Shown one piece after another: positions 34,601 through 43,890 of a DNA stretch of 64,000 bases. This DNA is from Streptomyces nodosus (GTDB taxonomy: Bacteria > Actinomycetota > Actinomycetes > Streptomycetales > Streptomycetaceae), in the NCBI RefSeq assembly GCF_008704995.1, contig NZ_CP023747.1:6792001-6856000 (forward strand). Reading direction: 5' to 3'. A program made the position numbers and the translations under genes. Below the pieces are notes generated by a model that made no database searches, was not told the origin of the DNA, and saw nothing but the letters and a program-made list of their open reading frames with translations. Positions within the stretch are counted from its first letter, which is position 1. Each line of letters begins with the position of its first letter.

Positions 34601-35407
34601 TTACCGGCGCAGATGGTCGTCAGATAGGAGCCGTCCGGCAGCGGGCGGCGCACCGTCGGGCGGCGCTTGCGGGTTGAGCGCAGCAGGAAAGACGCGCCGG
34701 TACCTGTCACCGCCTCCAGGAAGTCGAACGCGTCGTAGTAGGCGTCGGCCAGCGCACCATCGAGGCGTCCAGCTGTCCCAGCAGGCGGCGCGCGTAGCCG
34801 AGCTCGCCGGTCGTGTCCGGGCCGAAGGCCGCGCCGAGGAGGGCGCGGGTGCCGCACTCGACCAGCGCCACCAGACGCAGGAGCGGGCAGCCGAACTCGA
34901 GCATTTCCCGCCATGCTTGGGGAAGCGCCAGGTCACCGCCTCCTCGTCGGGGATGCTCAGGGTAGTGCCGTCCACTACGACCACCCGCAAGCCGTGGTGG
35001 AAGGAACTGGCCTGTGCCCGGGTGGCCACCGGACCGACGAGGATCTCGAACAGGCGGCGCAGCGGGGCGCTGCCCAGTCGGCGGCGGGCTGCGCACGGCC
35101 GCGCCACCGCGATCCCACGTAGTCCCGCGCACAGCTTGTCCCACACCGCCGGGTAGGACGAGCGCTCGAAGAAGGCGAGGGTGAGCACGAAGTACACCAC
35201 CCCCCGCGCAGGCAGCGACCGCACGCGCCGCTCGCGCGAGCCCGTCTCATCGAGGACCGCGTCGACCAGCTGCGGGTCGATGACCTGCGTCAACTCTCCC
35301 AGGTGGCCGGGGATGTACACATCGTGAGCTAACGCCACGGGTGGCGGGGTGGCAGAATGCCGCGGCAACGGGACCTCCGGTGCGACGATCTCTGGGCTCG
35401 ACACCAC
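34600..35407 (-). pseudogene. IS4-family transposase, decayed
   Basis: Starting at 35407, about 185 residues are readable in one frame (HLGELTQVIDPQLVDAVLDE, RSLPARGVVYFVLTLAFFER, then LRVVVVDGTTLSIPDEEAVT with the first catalytic Asp). The homology continues in a second frame (CPLLRLVALVECGTRALLGA) and a third (DAYYDAFDFLEAVTGTGASF), then stops near 34600 before the YREK Glu motif. At least two frameshifts and a 3' truncation make it inactive. It interrupts transfer-gene remnants. Confidence 0.8.
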
Positions 35408-35743
35408 AGAGATCTATCAGGGGTCCCGTCCTCTCGTTCATGGACTTGACAAAGTGCCAGACCGCATAAAGCAACGGTGTTGTACGACAAGGGACGCCAT
35501 CGTCCGCTGCGCTCTTGCTTCAGCTCGCGGCGCCGTGACCCTGCGCTGTGGCACACGTTTCTGACCCAAGGGTTGGCTGAGGCGCGCCTCCCGCGGCGTT
35601 TCTGATTGTGGAAGAGCGTCGGCCTGGTGGGGACCAGTTGGGGACCACACGGCGTGCGCGATAGGGCACGACGGCCGCTACCACACACAACTTGCACCCG
35701 CATTAATTCTGTTATATCCAGAAAATACTCCTGGCGCTTACTC
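35408..35743. other. Intergenic stretch with possible integrase-binding repeats
   Basis: No gene is supported here. A TGGGGACC / TTGGGGACC pair at 35627-35646 matches the pairs beside att copies 1 and 3. The 50 bp before att copy 2 are unusually A/T-rich for this genome (ATTAATTCTGTTATATCC). Confidence 0.5.
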
Positions 35744-35786
35744 CTGGGGGTCAAGGGGTCACAGGTTCAAATCCTGTCGTCCCGAC
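35744..35786 (+). repeat. att core copy 2 (tRNA-Pro 3' fragment)
   Basis: 43 bp matching the tRNA-Pro 3' part with one change (A for G at 35761). The tRNA 5' half is missing, so it is not a functional tRNA but a recombination scar closing element A and opening element B. Confidence 0.88.
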
Positions 35787-35811
35787 AGCGATGTCGGAAA
35801 TTTCCGCAGGC

Positions 35812-35837
35812 CAGGGGCTCTCTTCGGAGGGCCCCTG
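35812..35837 (+). terminator. Hairpin following att copy 2
   Basis: Stem CAGGGGC / GCCCCTG (35812-35818 / 35831-35837), the counterpart of the hairpins after the other att copies. Confidence 0.55.
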
Positions 35838-36119
35838 ACGCGTGAGTGGGAGCGATCTGGGAGCCCTCATCCGCTCCCTGTGCTCCCATCGCTCCCAGCT
35901 GTCAACATCGGCGTCAATCGATGTTGACCGCCCGTCGCCCGATCCGGTCGAGACGGCCGTGCTCCCAGAGCGGCGGGCCTGGTGCACCCAACTTTTACTG
36001 GTCAAGGGGTCGGCTTGCTCCCAGTTCTTCAAAGGGGGTCGTGTGAAGGGGCGACCCCTTGTCCGATTTCGGTGTCCCCTTGACCGCGTGGGCTCCATGT
36101 CTGGATGACCGGTGCATCA

Positions 36120-36400
36120 AGATCTTGAACGTGAAAGTCGCGGTCTGTGCAGGTCGGAGGGGTTGCGGCTGGGGTGTCGGGCGTCGTGTGTGTTCCCTTG
36201 TCGGCGGGGGAGTGGCCGTACGCGGCGATAGCGGGCTGTACGGAGCGGTGCTTGCCGTCCGCGTTGGGTCGCTTGTGGGTGAGGTCGGGGTAGAGGGCCT
36301 GTTCCTGATCCTTGAACTCGCAGCGGTAGTAGACGGTGTTGCGGATAGTAGCGGGCTGCATCTTCCGCCCGCAGAGGGTGCACCTGTGCAGCCAGGCGCT
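36120..36400 (-). pseudogene. Serine recombinase fragment (zinc-ribbon region)
   Basis: Minus-strand reading gives LHRCTLCGRKMQPATIRNTV followed by YYRCEFKDQEQALYPDLTHK, matching the C-terminal zinc beta-ribbon of large serine recombinases (LxRCxxCGxxM...YYRC). The catalytic Ser domain and most of the recombinase domain are missing; the upstream side runs into IS5-like sequence at about 36400. It is a remnant of another integrated element. Confidence 0.65.
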
Positions 36401-36725
36401 CGAGCCCCTCGTACGCGGGATCCCGCCGATCCGCTCCCGCCGCGGCCCGCGCGGGCGACGGCCCGCCAAGCTCCACGCGGACAAGGGGTACGACTACGAC
36501 CACCTGCGCCGATGGCTCCGCATGCGCGGTATCCGGCACCGCATCGCCCGCAGAGGCATCGAGTCCTCCACACGACTCGGCCAGCACCGTTGGACGATCG
36601 AACGCACCATGTCCTGGCTCGCTGGCTGCCGTCGTCTGCACCGCCGCTACGAGCGCAAAGCGGAGCACTTCCTGGCCTTCACCGCGATCGCCTGCACCCT
36701 CATTTGCTACCGCTCTGCTGCCTGA
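36393..36725 (+). pseudogene. IS5-family transposase, C-terminal fragment
   Basis: About 110 residues: PAKLHADKGYDYDHLRRWLR with the second catalytic Asp, GIRHRIARRGIESSTRLGQH, and the Glu region RWTIERTMSWLAGCRRLHRR, ending HFLAFTAIACTLICYRSAA. The N-terminal half is lost at the junction with the serine recombinase fragment. It is unlike the intact IS5-type element at 31313. Confidence 0.8.
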
Positions 36726-37012
36726 GCGAAGTGATCTCGGGGTGTAGTGGGACATCTCTGTGGACTCGACGATCGCCGGTGCTCTGACCAGGAAGGTAGG
36801 CCGGGTTGGTGGTTGGAACGGTTGGATGGGCGGCGACGTGCGCTGCGATGCCTGTGAATGGTCGTGAGGCGGCCACCCCGATGCCGTTCGTGTCCGCCAT
36901 TGCCACACCGCCAACGGGGCCGCTTCCTGACGCGCTTCGGAAAAGGTTGTGGACTGTTGTCGATCCGACCACGTCCCGTTCGACGTCATGATGTGCGGCG
37001 CCTCGCCCCACG

Positions 37013-37687
37013 ATGACGCGACAGGACCTGACGAGGGAACACGTGGATCAGCTGCTGAGAGTCATGAACTTCAATGTCTCGAGTGACGGAATCGGTGCCG
37101 GTGTGCACCAGAGTCTCGAGCGGCCGTTCGGCTACGACCATCCGGAGAGGCTGTTCGCCTGGGCCGGCGCCACGGCGAGCTGGCCCATGCGCACGGATCC
37201 CGGGGGGAGCCGGGGCCTCGACGACCACTTCACGCGAGACTTCGCGCGCAACATCGGTGCCGAGATCATGGGCCGCAACAAGTTCGGGCCTCAGCGCGGG
37301 CCCTGGCAGGACCATGAGTGGCGCGGCTGGTGGGGGGAGGCGCCCCCGTTCCGTACTCCGGTGTTCGTCATGACCCACCACAAGCGTCCGTCGTTCAGGC
37401 TCTCCGACACCACGTTCCACTTCGTCGACGGCGACCCGGTCACGGTCCTCGAACGGGCGCGGGAAGCGGCGCGGGGCAAGGACGTCCGGCTCGGCGGCGG
37501 GGTCACCACCGTCCGGCAGTTCCTTGATGCTGACCTCGTCGACACCATGCATGTGGCGGTCTCGCCGGTGAAGCTCGGGTCCGGACTGCGACTCTGGGAG
37601 TCACCCGATGAGCTGCTCGACCGGTTCCACCTGGAGATCGTGCCCAGCCCGAGCGGCGTGACGCACCACCTGTTCTGGCGACGGTGA
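37013..37687 (+). CDS. Dihydrofolate-reductase-like / RibD C-terminal domain protein
   Basis: 224 residues from ATG 37013; GTG 37043 with GAGGGA upstream is an alternative. The RibD_C fold is indicated by VMNFNVSSDGIGAG at the N-terminus, RNIGAEIMGRNKFGPQRGPW, TPVFVMTHHKRPSF, KDVRLGGGVTTVRQFLDADL and DTMHVAVSPVKLGSGLRLWE. Such proteins are NADPH-dependent reductases, mostly of unknown substrate, common as single genes in Streptomyces and sometimes linked to antifolate tolerance. It appears intact cargo of element B, flanked by IS debris. Confidence 0.82.
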   Translation: MTRQDLTREHVDQLLRVMNFNVSSDGIGAGVHQSLERPFGYDHPERLFAWAGATASWPMRTDPGGSRGLDDHFTRDFARNIGAEIMGRNKFGPQRGPWQDHEWRGWWGEAPPFRTPVFVMTHHKRPSFRLSDTTFHFVDGDPVTVLERAREAARGKDVRLGGGVTTVRQFLDADLVDTMHVAVSPVKLGSGLRLWESPDELLDRFHLEIVPSPSGVTHHLFWRR

Positions 37688-38147
37688 CGCGAGGGCACAC
37701 TCGCGTTCAGGCTGCGACTGCGAGGGGGCGTCCGCTCCGTCGGATGCCCTTCTTGCTGCGCCCCTGTCCGCCCGCGGCGTGGAGCACAGGACGTTGAGGT
37801 GCGCTGCTGCCTGGCCGGTTTCCCGGGTGGCGCGGCGGCGTGCGGCGTACACCAGCCGGTGGACGGCCCCGGTCGGCCGCGCTGAACAGCTTCCGGTCCA
37901 GCCGCTCCGAGCCGGGGTCCACCGTGCGCAGTGCTGTGGCGATGTGGGCCAGGGCCTCCTGCTCGACCTCGGCGCGCTTCAGACGGGCAGGCCGGACCAG
38001 CCGGGCGAACATCCGGCGCAGCACCGGGAGGGTCCTGACGTCCTGGAGCGACGCCTCAGACTGAGCAACGCACATCGAACACAGAAAGTGTGGCGACGGC
38101 ATGCAGACCACCGGTGATCCGCATTCCGATCACGATCGGTCTCCTGT
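37688..38147. other. 460-bp stretch without a convincing gene
   Basis: The minus strand has a helical-looking segment (TLPVLRRMFARLVRPARLKR, then AEVEQEALAHIATALRTVD) around 37880-38060 that breaks into other frames on its C-terminal side. It may be a decayed gene; I do not recognise it. Confidence 0.3.
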
Positions 38148-39068
38148 TCAGTCTTCCGTGACGCGGATGATCGTCTTGCCCGGGGTGCGCTTGCCGGGGG
38201 CGAACGCGGAGGGTGCTTCGGCGAGCGGCCGCACGGCACCGACGACCGGCTTGAGCCGGCCGTCCCTCAGTCGCGCGGCGAGATCGGTGAGCCGGGCGCG
38301 GTCGGGTTCGACGACGAAGAAGACCGCCCGCCCGACCTTGGGCTGGACCTTGGGCGGCATGGCGATGGTGACGAGCGTGCCACCGGCCCGGACCAGGGTG
38401 GCCGAGCGGTCGAGGATGCCGCCGCCGATCACGTCGAACACGACGTCGGCCTCGCCGGCGTCCTCCAGCCTCTCGGTCTGCAGGTCCAGGAAGGTGTCGA
38501 CGCCCAGGGCGAGAGCCCTGTCCCGGTCGGAGGCCCGGCCGGTGCCGATGACGCGGGCGCCGGCCTCGCGGGCGAGCTGTACCGCGATCGAGCCGACGCC
38601 GCCCGCGACACCGTGGATCAGGACGGTCTGGCCGGTGGTAAGGCGGCCGTGGTCGAACAGGCCCTGCCAGGCGGTCAGCCCGGAGATCGGCAGTGCGGCG
38701 GCCAAGGTGTGGTCGATGTCCGCCGGCAGCGGCGCGAGGTTGCGGGCTTCCACCGCGGCGTACTCGGCGAGCGAGCCGTTGCGGGCCCAGTCAGCCATGC
38801 CGAACACCCGCTGGCCGACACTCAGGCCGGTGGTGCCGTATCCCAGCTCTACGACAACACCCGACAACTCGTGCCCGGGCACGCTTGGTGTACGGTCGCG
38901 GCCGGCGCGATCGGTCCACGTGCCCGGCCAGTCCAGCTCGCCAGAGGTGAAGCCCGCGGCGTGCACCCGCACGATGACGTCGTTCTCAGCCGCATGGGGG
39001 TAGGGCAGGTCCGTCAGGGACATCCCGGCAAGACCGGCGTCACGGTCTCGAACAGTGATGGCTTGCAT
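38148..39068 (-). CDS. NADP-dependent zinc-less alcohol dehydrogenase / quinone oxidoreductase
   Basis: 306 residues. MDR-superfamily blocks: NDVIVRVHAAGFTSGELDWP, PSVPGHELSGVVVELGYGTT, the nucleotide-binding VLIHGVAGGVGSIAVQLARE, VIGTGRASDRDRALALGVDT and DVVFDVIGGGILDRSATLVR. Structural and catalytic zinc cysteines are absent, as in the quinone-oxidoreductase group that reduces enones or quinones with NADPH. It is an intact single gene in element B, with its own upstream region of about 200 bp. Confidence 0.88.
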   Translation of the reverse strand: MQAITVRDRDAGLAGMSLTDLPYPHAAENDVIVRVHAAGFTSGELDWPGTWTDRAGRDRTPSVPGHELSGVVVELGYGTTGLSVGQRVFGMADWARNGSLAEYAAVEARNLAPLPADIDHTLAAALPISGLTAWQGLFDHGRLTTGQTVLIHGVAGGVGSIAVQLAREAGARVIGTGRASDRDRALALGVDTFLDLQTERLEDAGEADVVFDVIGGGILDRSATLVRAGGTLVTIAMPPKVQPKVGRAVFFVVEPDRARLTDLAARLRDGRLKPVVGAVRPLAEAPSAFAPGKRTPGKTIIRVTED

Positions 39069-39265
39069 ACAGGTCCTTACTGGGAGGGGCGACTCGAGCG
39101 CGCAGCCCGTTCACACACAGGGCTCACAGCGGCTCTTCATCAGGAAGATGCAGCAGGTTGATGTATGCCGTTCCACATGATCGATTTCACCTGCTCGTGC
39201 AATCCGGCATCGCCCGTTTTGCCTTCTCATCAGGGGGACGAGATAGCCCCTCCGGGTATGACAGC

Positions 39266-39553
39266 TCAGACGCGCAGGAGTTTCTCGGGATTGATGACCC
39301 TGCGGTACGCGGTGATCAGGCCGTCTGTGATCTGGACCGTGTCGACGGAGTAGACCCGGCCTTCGCGGTAGAACACCAGGGCGAGCTCGCCGCCGACCTC
39401 GGCGAAGTCGATGCGGTCCGGGCGCCACTGGCGCCCCACACGCACCATGACCTCGGCGAGGCGCTCGCCGCCGTGGAGGAGCTTGCGTGCCGCGGAGACC
39501 CTGCCGCCGCCGTCGGTGACGTAGCCGGCGTCCGGGTGTAGGAGCCTGACCAA
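39266..39553 (-). pseudogene. C-terminal remnant of an ECF sigma factor (SigJ-like, SnoaL domain)
   Basis: 95 residues matching the SnoaL-like C-terminal extension of SigJ/ECF41-type sigma factors: LLHPDAGYVTDGGGRVSAAR, LALVFYREGRVYSVDTVQIT and ITAYRRVINPEKLLRV. The sigma2 and sigma4 regions are missing because the upstream side is replaced by an IS701-like fragment at 39553, so it cannot act as a sigma factor. Confidence 0.75.
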
Positions 39554-40226
39554 GCGGGCCAGGTCCTACGGCGCCAAGGGCCCGCGTATCTATCACTGGG
39601 CGGTCGTCCAGCTCCCGGCGATCGAGGACTTCGACGGCGAGCGGCCCACCCGTCACCGCTGGGCGCTGGCCCGGCGCAGTGTCAGCAGGCCCGATGAGAT
39701 CGCCTTCTACCTCGGTTATGCCCCGGTGAACGCCGATGTCGATCGGCTCGTGCGCGTTGCCGGGCGCCGGTGGGCGATCGAGGAGTGCTTCCCGGCCGCG
39801 AAGAACGAGTGCGGCCTGGATCAGTACGAAGTCCGTCGTTACGTCGGCTGGACGAGCCACGTCACTCTGGCCATGCTTGCGCACGCCCTTCTCGCGGTCA
39901 CAGCGGCGCAGGCGGCGGAAAAAGGGGGGTGCAGAAAGGTTCAATCCTGGTTCCCACTCACCGTGGCGGAAGTCCGCCGGCTGCTGGCAACTGGCCTCGT
40001 ACACCGGCCCCGCCCGCCGCTTCCGCATCCACGCCCTGAGCTGGTCGCAGTGGCGGCGCAGGCGTCAGGCCGTCGGCCGCTACTGCCATTACCGGCGACG
40101 ATGCCACTCGTTGGAGGGGCGGTCCGGCAAGACCGGCCCCGACACGCCACCGGCCAACTACACTCCCGACGACGCCTCTCACCAGGCCAGATGGCGAAAC
40201 GCTGCTGGAGTACCAGGGCGAGGTAG
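39553..40226 (+). pseudogene. IS701-family transposase, C-terminal fragment
   Basis: From about 39553 the frame reads GAKGPRIYHWAVVQLPAI, RHRWALARRSVSRPDEIAFY, VRVAGRRWAIEECFPAAKNE with the catalytic Glu, and GLDQYEVRRYVGWTSHVTLA, all typical of IS701-family transposases. The first half is missing and no start exists. The last about 60 residues (after RRLLATGLVHR) have lost similarity, so a 3' frameshift is likely. Confidence 0.82.
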
Positions 40227-40369
40227 GCCAGACGCAGCAGCACGGCAGGTCATGATGCCGCCTGTGCCACGTGCAGATGAGGACTCTGGGCGAGTGTCAG
40301 GCACGGCCAGAGACCGGCGATCAAGGCCGCGAGCTGCACGGATGATGGATCGGCACCCGCAGTGCCGCG

Positions 40370-40822
40370 ATGCCCCTGACGGAGATCTCCGGCGAGGACT
40401 TCGACACCGCCTTCGCCGTCAACACCCGCGGGACCCTGCTCACCGTCCAGTAGCTTCCGTCGCTCCTGGCCGATGGCGCGTCGGTCGTCCTCAGCGGCTT
40501 CGCGGGGGCTGCGAAGGGGACCTTGGGCACCACCGTCTGCGCGGCGAGCAAGGCGGCCCTGCGTTCCTTCACCCGCACCTGGGCGGCCGAGCCGGCCGAG
40601 TGCAGGATCCGCGTCAACCTGCTCAGCCTCGGCGTGATCGACCTCGGCCCCGGCGACGGCGTGCCCGCCACCCTGAAGGAACAGCTTGCCGCGGGTATCC
40701 CGGCAGGGCGCCTCGGTGAGCCGGCCGAGGTCGCCAGGGCGGCGTTGTGTCTGGCGTCCTCCGCATCGAGCTGTACCACGGGCACCGAGTTGATCGTCGA
40801 CGGCGGCACGACTCAGGTATGA
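40370..40822 (+). pseudogene. Short-chain dehydrogenase/reductase, truncated with internal stop
   Basis: The frame starting at 40370 reads EDFDTAFAVNTRGTLLTVQ, then a TAG at 40451, then LPSLLADGASVVLSGFAGAA, the catalytic region with the Ser replaced (TTVCAASKAALRSFTRTWAA; the Tyr position of YxxxK reads C), and PAEVARAALCLASSASSCTT with GTELIVDGGTTQV. The N-terminal cofactor-binding half is absent. The stop, the truncation and the lost catalytic Tyr all indicate an inactive remnant. Confidence 0.8.
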
Positions 40823-40931
40823 CCGCGCCTCACCCCGGGTCGAGGCGGTTCCGGGGGCGCTCGCACAGCCTGGAAATCCGCGACGATGCATGCCGACGGG
40901 CGTCCTGCAGGACCCATGGGGTCTGGCCACC

Positions 40932-40947
40932 GGACGTCTGATGTCGG
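40932..40947. promoter_or_regulatory. Putative operator of the sialic-acid regulator, site 1
   Basis: GGACGTCTGATGTCGG, 50 bp upstream of the regulator start. It matches the reverse complement of the site at 41912 (GGATGTCTGACGTCC), giving a shared GGAYGTCTGAYGTC motif. Confidence 0.55.
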
Positions 40948-40996
40948 ACCTTGGTAGGTTGTGAAAATAGCTCCATCGAGCAGAAGGGGTCAAGAG

Positions 40997-41770
40997 GTGA
41001 ATTCGTCGCGTCCGCAAGGGGTCCGGGCGGCGGTCAGGCCGTCACTGCGTCAGGAGGTCTCGGAGGCGATCAAGAGCTACATCCTCGACAATCACCTCAA
41101 GCCGGGGGACCCGCTGCCGTCGGAGGCGGAGCTGTGCGCCACCCTCGGTGCCAGCCGGTCCAGCATCCGCGAGGCCGTGAAGACGCTGGCGGTGCTGGAC
41201 ATCGTCGAGGTGCGGCGCGGTCACGGCACATACGTCGGCCGGCTGAGCCTGTCCGCGCTGGTGGAGGGGCTGGCCTTCCGCGGTCTGCTCAGTCCCAGGG
41301 ACGACTTCCGGATCCTGTCCGAGCTTGTCGAGGTGCGGGAGCTGATCGAACGCGGCATGGCCGCGCGCATCATGGCGACGCTCGGGCCCGAGGATCTCGA
41401 CGCCCTCGATGTGCTCGTCGACGAGATGGACCGGCGCGGCGCCCACGACGACCGCGGCTTCGCGGAATGCGACCGCGCCTTCCACGAGCGGCTGATGAGG
41501 TCGCTGGAGAACGAGCTGGTCAGCCAGCTCTCGCTGGCCTTCTGGGACGTCTACGCCATGGTCGCGCCCCAGTTGGAGGGCATCTCCGAGGAGGCCGAGG
41601 CGGGGACCATCGCCGACCACCGCGCGATCGTGCGGGCGGCCCGGCAGGGGGACGTCGAGGGCTTGGTGCACGCCCTCTCCGGCCACTACGCGCCGGTGCG
41701 CAGGCGGCTGGCGGAGGCGCAGGCGTATGAGGGCCGGGGCGCGGAGGCGGAGACCGGGCGCACCGCCTGA
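40997..41770 (+). CDS. GntR-family regulator, FCD subfamily, of the sialic-acid operon
   Basis: 257 residues; GTG 40997 with AAGGGG 7 nt upstream. The GntR winged helix is LRQEVSEAIKSYILDNHLKP, then DPLPSEAELCATLGASRSSI and REAVKTLAVLDIVEVRRGHG. The FCD domain has RELIERGMAARIMATLG, AECDRAFHERLMRSLENELV and a metal-site His (IADHRAIVRAA). It is upstream of and co-directional with the nanA-type gene, with a shared palindromic motif at both promoters, so it probably represses the operon and responds to a sialic-acid intermediate. Confidence 0.88.
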   Translation: MNSSRPQGVRAAVRPSLRQEVSEAIKSYILDNHLKPGDPLPSEAELCATLGASRSSIREAVKTLAVLDIVEVRRGHGTYVGRLSLSALVEGLAFRGLLSPRDDFRILSELVEVRELIERGMAARIMATLGPEDLDALDVLVDEMDRRGAHDDRGFAECDRAFHERLMRSLENELVSQLSLAFWDVYAMVAPQLEGISEEAEAGTIADHRAIVRAARQGDVEGLVHALSGHYAPVRRRLAEAQAYEGRGAEAETGRTA

Positions 41771-41911
41771 CGCGGGGTCACCAAAAGTCGCCCGCCCGTA
41801 CCCGGCGGGGTCAGGACGTCGTTCCCCGCGTCGGACCTGCCGCCCGGGTCGGAACCGGGAGTGTGAGTCATCCCACTCTTGACCGACCCGGGCGGCCGCG
41901 TCTTATGGTTC

Positions 41912-41926
41912 GGACGTCAGACATCC
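41912..41926. promoter_or_regulatory. Putative operator of the sialic-acid regulator, site 2
   Basis: GGACGTCAGACATCC, an inverted copy of the motif at 40932, lies 64 bp upstream of the NanA-like start. A third half-site (GATGTCC) overlaps its right edge. Confidence 0.55.
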
Positions 41927-41989
41927 GATGTCCCTTTCGTGGTCGGCCGCGATCAACACTTCCGTCACCCAGCCCATGGAGCAGCCCCC

Positions 41990-42949
41990 ATGCCTCTGAC
42001 CGCACCCCTGCGCGGGGTCGTCCCGCCCGTGTGCACCCCGCTCGACGCCCACGGCGAGGTCGACACGGCCTCCCTGGCCCGGCTGGCCGAGCACCTGCTC
42101 GGCGGCGGCGTCCACGGGCTCTTCGCCCTCGGCTCGACCAGCGAGGTCGCCTACCTCACCGACGAGCAGCGGGGCGCCGCCCTGGAGACGGTGGTCAACG
42201 CGGTCGACGGACGGGTACCGGTCCTCGCAGGCGTCATCGACACCACCACCCCGCGCGTACTCGACCACGCCCGCGAGGCGGCCCGGCTCGGCGCGGACGC
42301 CCTGGTCGTCACTGCGCCCTTCTACACCCGCACCCACCCCCGGGAGATCGCCGACCACTTCCGCCGGGTCCGGCAGACGGTGGACCTGCCGCTGTTCGCC
42401 TACGACCTGCCGGTCTCCGTGCACAGCAAGCTGTCGCCCGCCCTGATCCTCGAACTGGCCGCCGACGGGACCCTGGCCGGGCTCAAGGACAGCAGCGGCG
42501 ACGAGGGCTCCTTGCGCCGCCTGCTCGTCGCCCTCGGCGGACGCCAGGGCCGCGCCGAGGGCCCCGCACCCGCCTTCTCCGTCCTCACCGGCTCCGAACT
42601 CACCGTCGACGCAGCCCTGCTGGCCGGCGTGGACGGCGTCGTCCCCGGCCTGGGCAACGTCGACCCCGCCGGCTACGTCCGGCTCTACGAGGCGGCCGGG
42701 GCCAGCGACTGGCCGCAGGCCGCCCGGGAGCAGGAGCGGCTCGCAGGCCTGTTCGCCATGGTCGACGCCGGCCCCGAGGCGGAGATGGGCCGCAGCTCCT
42801 CCGCGCTGGGCGCGTTCAAGGCGGCGCTGCGCCTGCTGGGCGTCATCGACTGCGGCGACACCGCGTTCCCGCAGATCCAGCTCGGCGCCGCACCCGTCGC
42901 CGAGGTCGACGCGCGGCTGCGCGCCGCCGGGCTCACCCCGGTCCGATGA
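41990..42949 (+). CDS. nanA: Dihydrodipicolinate-synthase-family lyase, probable N-acetylneuraminate lyase
   Basis: 319 residues; ATG 41990 has GGAG 9 nt upstream. DHDPS/NAL blocks: RGVVPPVCTPLDAHGEVDTA, HGLFALGSTSEVAYLTDEQR, ALVVTAPFYTRTHPREIADH, LPLFAYDLPVSVHSKLS with the catalytic Tyr, and TLAGLKDSSGDEGSLRRLL with the Schiff-base Lys. The family cleaves or joins pyruvate aldols. The ManNAc kinase, ManNAc-6-P epimerase and sialic-acid-type MFS genes next door point to neuraminate lyase rather than DapA. Its stop overlaps the kinase start by 4 bp. Confidence 0.87.
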   Translation: MPLTAPLRGVVPPVCTPLDAHGEVDTASLARLAEHLLGGGVHGLFALGSTSEVAYLTDEQRGAALETVVNAVDGRVPVLAGVIDTTTPRVLDHAREAARLGADALVVTAPFYTRTHPREIADHFRRVRQTVDLPLFAYDLPVSVHSKLSPALILELAADGTLAGLKDSSGDEGSLRRLLVALGGRQGRAEGPAPAFSVLTGSELTVDAALLAGVDGVVPGLGNVDPAGYVRLYEAAGASDWPQAAREQERLAGLFAMVDAGPEAEMGRSSSALGAFKAALRLLGVIDCGDTAFPQIQLGAAPVAEVDARLRAAGLTPVR

Positions 42950-43890
42950 CGCGGTTCCCGGCCCCGGACACCGCTCCCGTCATCGGACTCGACCTCGGCG
43001 GCACCAAGATCGCCGCCGCCCTGGTCGGCCCGGACGGTACGGTGCTGCGCCGGCACACCCGCCCGACACCGGCGCGGGCGGGAGCCCCGGCGGTGCTCGA
43101 CGCGCTCGCCGCCGCGGCCCGCGCGGTGGACGACGGCGCCCGTGCGATCGGCGTCGCCGCCGCCGGTGTCGTGGACCCGCGCACCGGCACCGTCACCAGC
43201 GCCACCGACTCCATCACCGGATGGGCAGGCACCGTCCTGGCCGCGGGCCTGTCCGGCCGTACGGGGCTGCCGGTCGTCTGCGACAACGACGTACGCGCCA
43301 CGGCCGCCACCGAACTCGCCGCGGCCGGCGACCCATGCGCCTCCCTCGTCTACGTCGCCGTGGGCACCGGAGTCGGCGGCGCCGTCGCGGTGGACGGCCG
43401 GATGCTGCACGGCAGCGCCGGCATCGCGGGCCACCTCGGCCATGTGCCCAGCCCCGAGGCCGCCGGTCTGCCCTGCACCTGCGGAGGCAACGGCCACCTG
43501 GAGGCGATCGCCTCGGGACCCGCGATCACCGCCCTGTACGAGAGGCTGAGCGGCCGGACGGCCGACCGCCTCCAGACCGTCGCGGAACACGCAGCCGCGG
43601 GCGATCCCACCGCACGGCAGGCGATCACCACCGGGGCGCGGGCCACGGGAAGCGCCGTCGGCGGACTGGCCAACGCGCTCGGCCCGCACCGCGTCGTGAT
43701 CGGCGGCGGCGTACCCCGGATCGGCGAGCTGTACTGGTCGGCGCTGACCGACGCCTTCCGCGCCGAGCTGATGGCCCCGCTGCGCCCTTTGCGCCCGGTC
43801 CCTCCGCGCCTGGGCCCCGACGCGGCCGTCCTGGGGGCGGCCCTGCTCACCCGCACCGCGTCCCCGCACTTTTTGGGAGGACCCCGATGA
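42946..43890 (+). CDS. nanK: ROK-family kinase, probable N-acetylmannosamine kinase
   Basis: 314 residues. The ATP-phosphate motif is PVIGLDLGGTKIAAALVGPD; the ROK signature region is VYVAVGTGVGGAVAVDGRML, with HGSAGIAGHLGHVPSPEAAG, and the zinc-binding Cys/His cluster is GLPCTCGGNGHLEAIASGPA. The active-site Asp is in LPVVCDNDVRATAATEL. It would phosphorylate ManNAc released by the upstream lyase. The 4-bp overlaps with both neighbours show it is co-translated. Glucokinase-like specificity cannot be excluded from sequence alone. Confidence 0.88.
   Translation: MTRFPAPDTAPVIGLDLGGTKIAAALVGPDGTVLRRHTRPTPARAGAPAVLDALAAAARAVDDGARAIGVAAAGVVDPRTGTVTSATDSITGWAGTVLAAGLSGRTGLPVVCDNDVRATAATELAAAGDPCASLVYVAVGTGVGGAVAVDGRMLHGSAGIAGHLGHVPSPEAAGLPCTCGGNGHLEAIASGPAITALYERLSGRTADRLQTVAEHAAAGDPTARQAITTGARATGSAVGGLANALGPHRVVIGGGVPRIGELYWSALTDAFRAELMAPLRPLRPVPPRLGPDAAVLGAALLTRTASPHFLGGPR

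Noticed and set aside
35744..35786. A second tRNA-Pro gene
   Set aside because: Only the 3' half is present; acceptor 5' strand and D-arm are missing, so it is an att scar.
37707..38111. A 134-codon minus-strand gene
   Set aside because: Helical-looking only in part, then low complexity with a likely frameshift; no start signal or recognisable family.
41990..42949. Lysine-pathway DapA
   Set aside because: The DHDPS family covers many aldolases; linkage to ManNAc kinase, NanE and a NanT-like transporter fits neuraminate lyase better.
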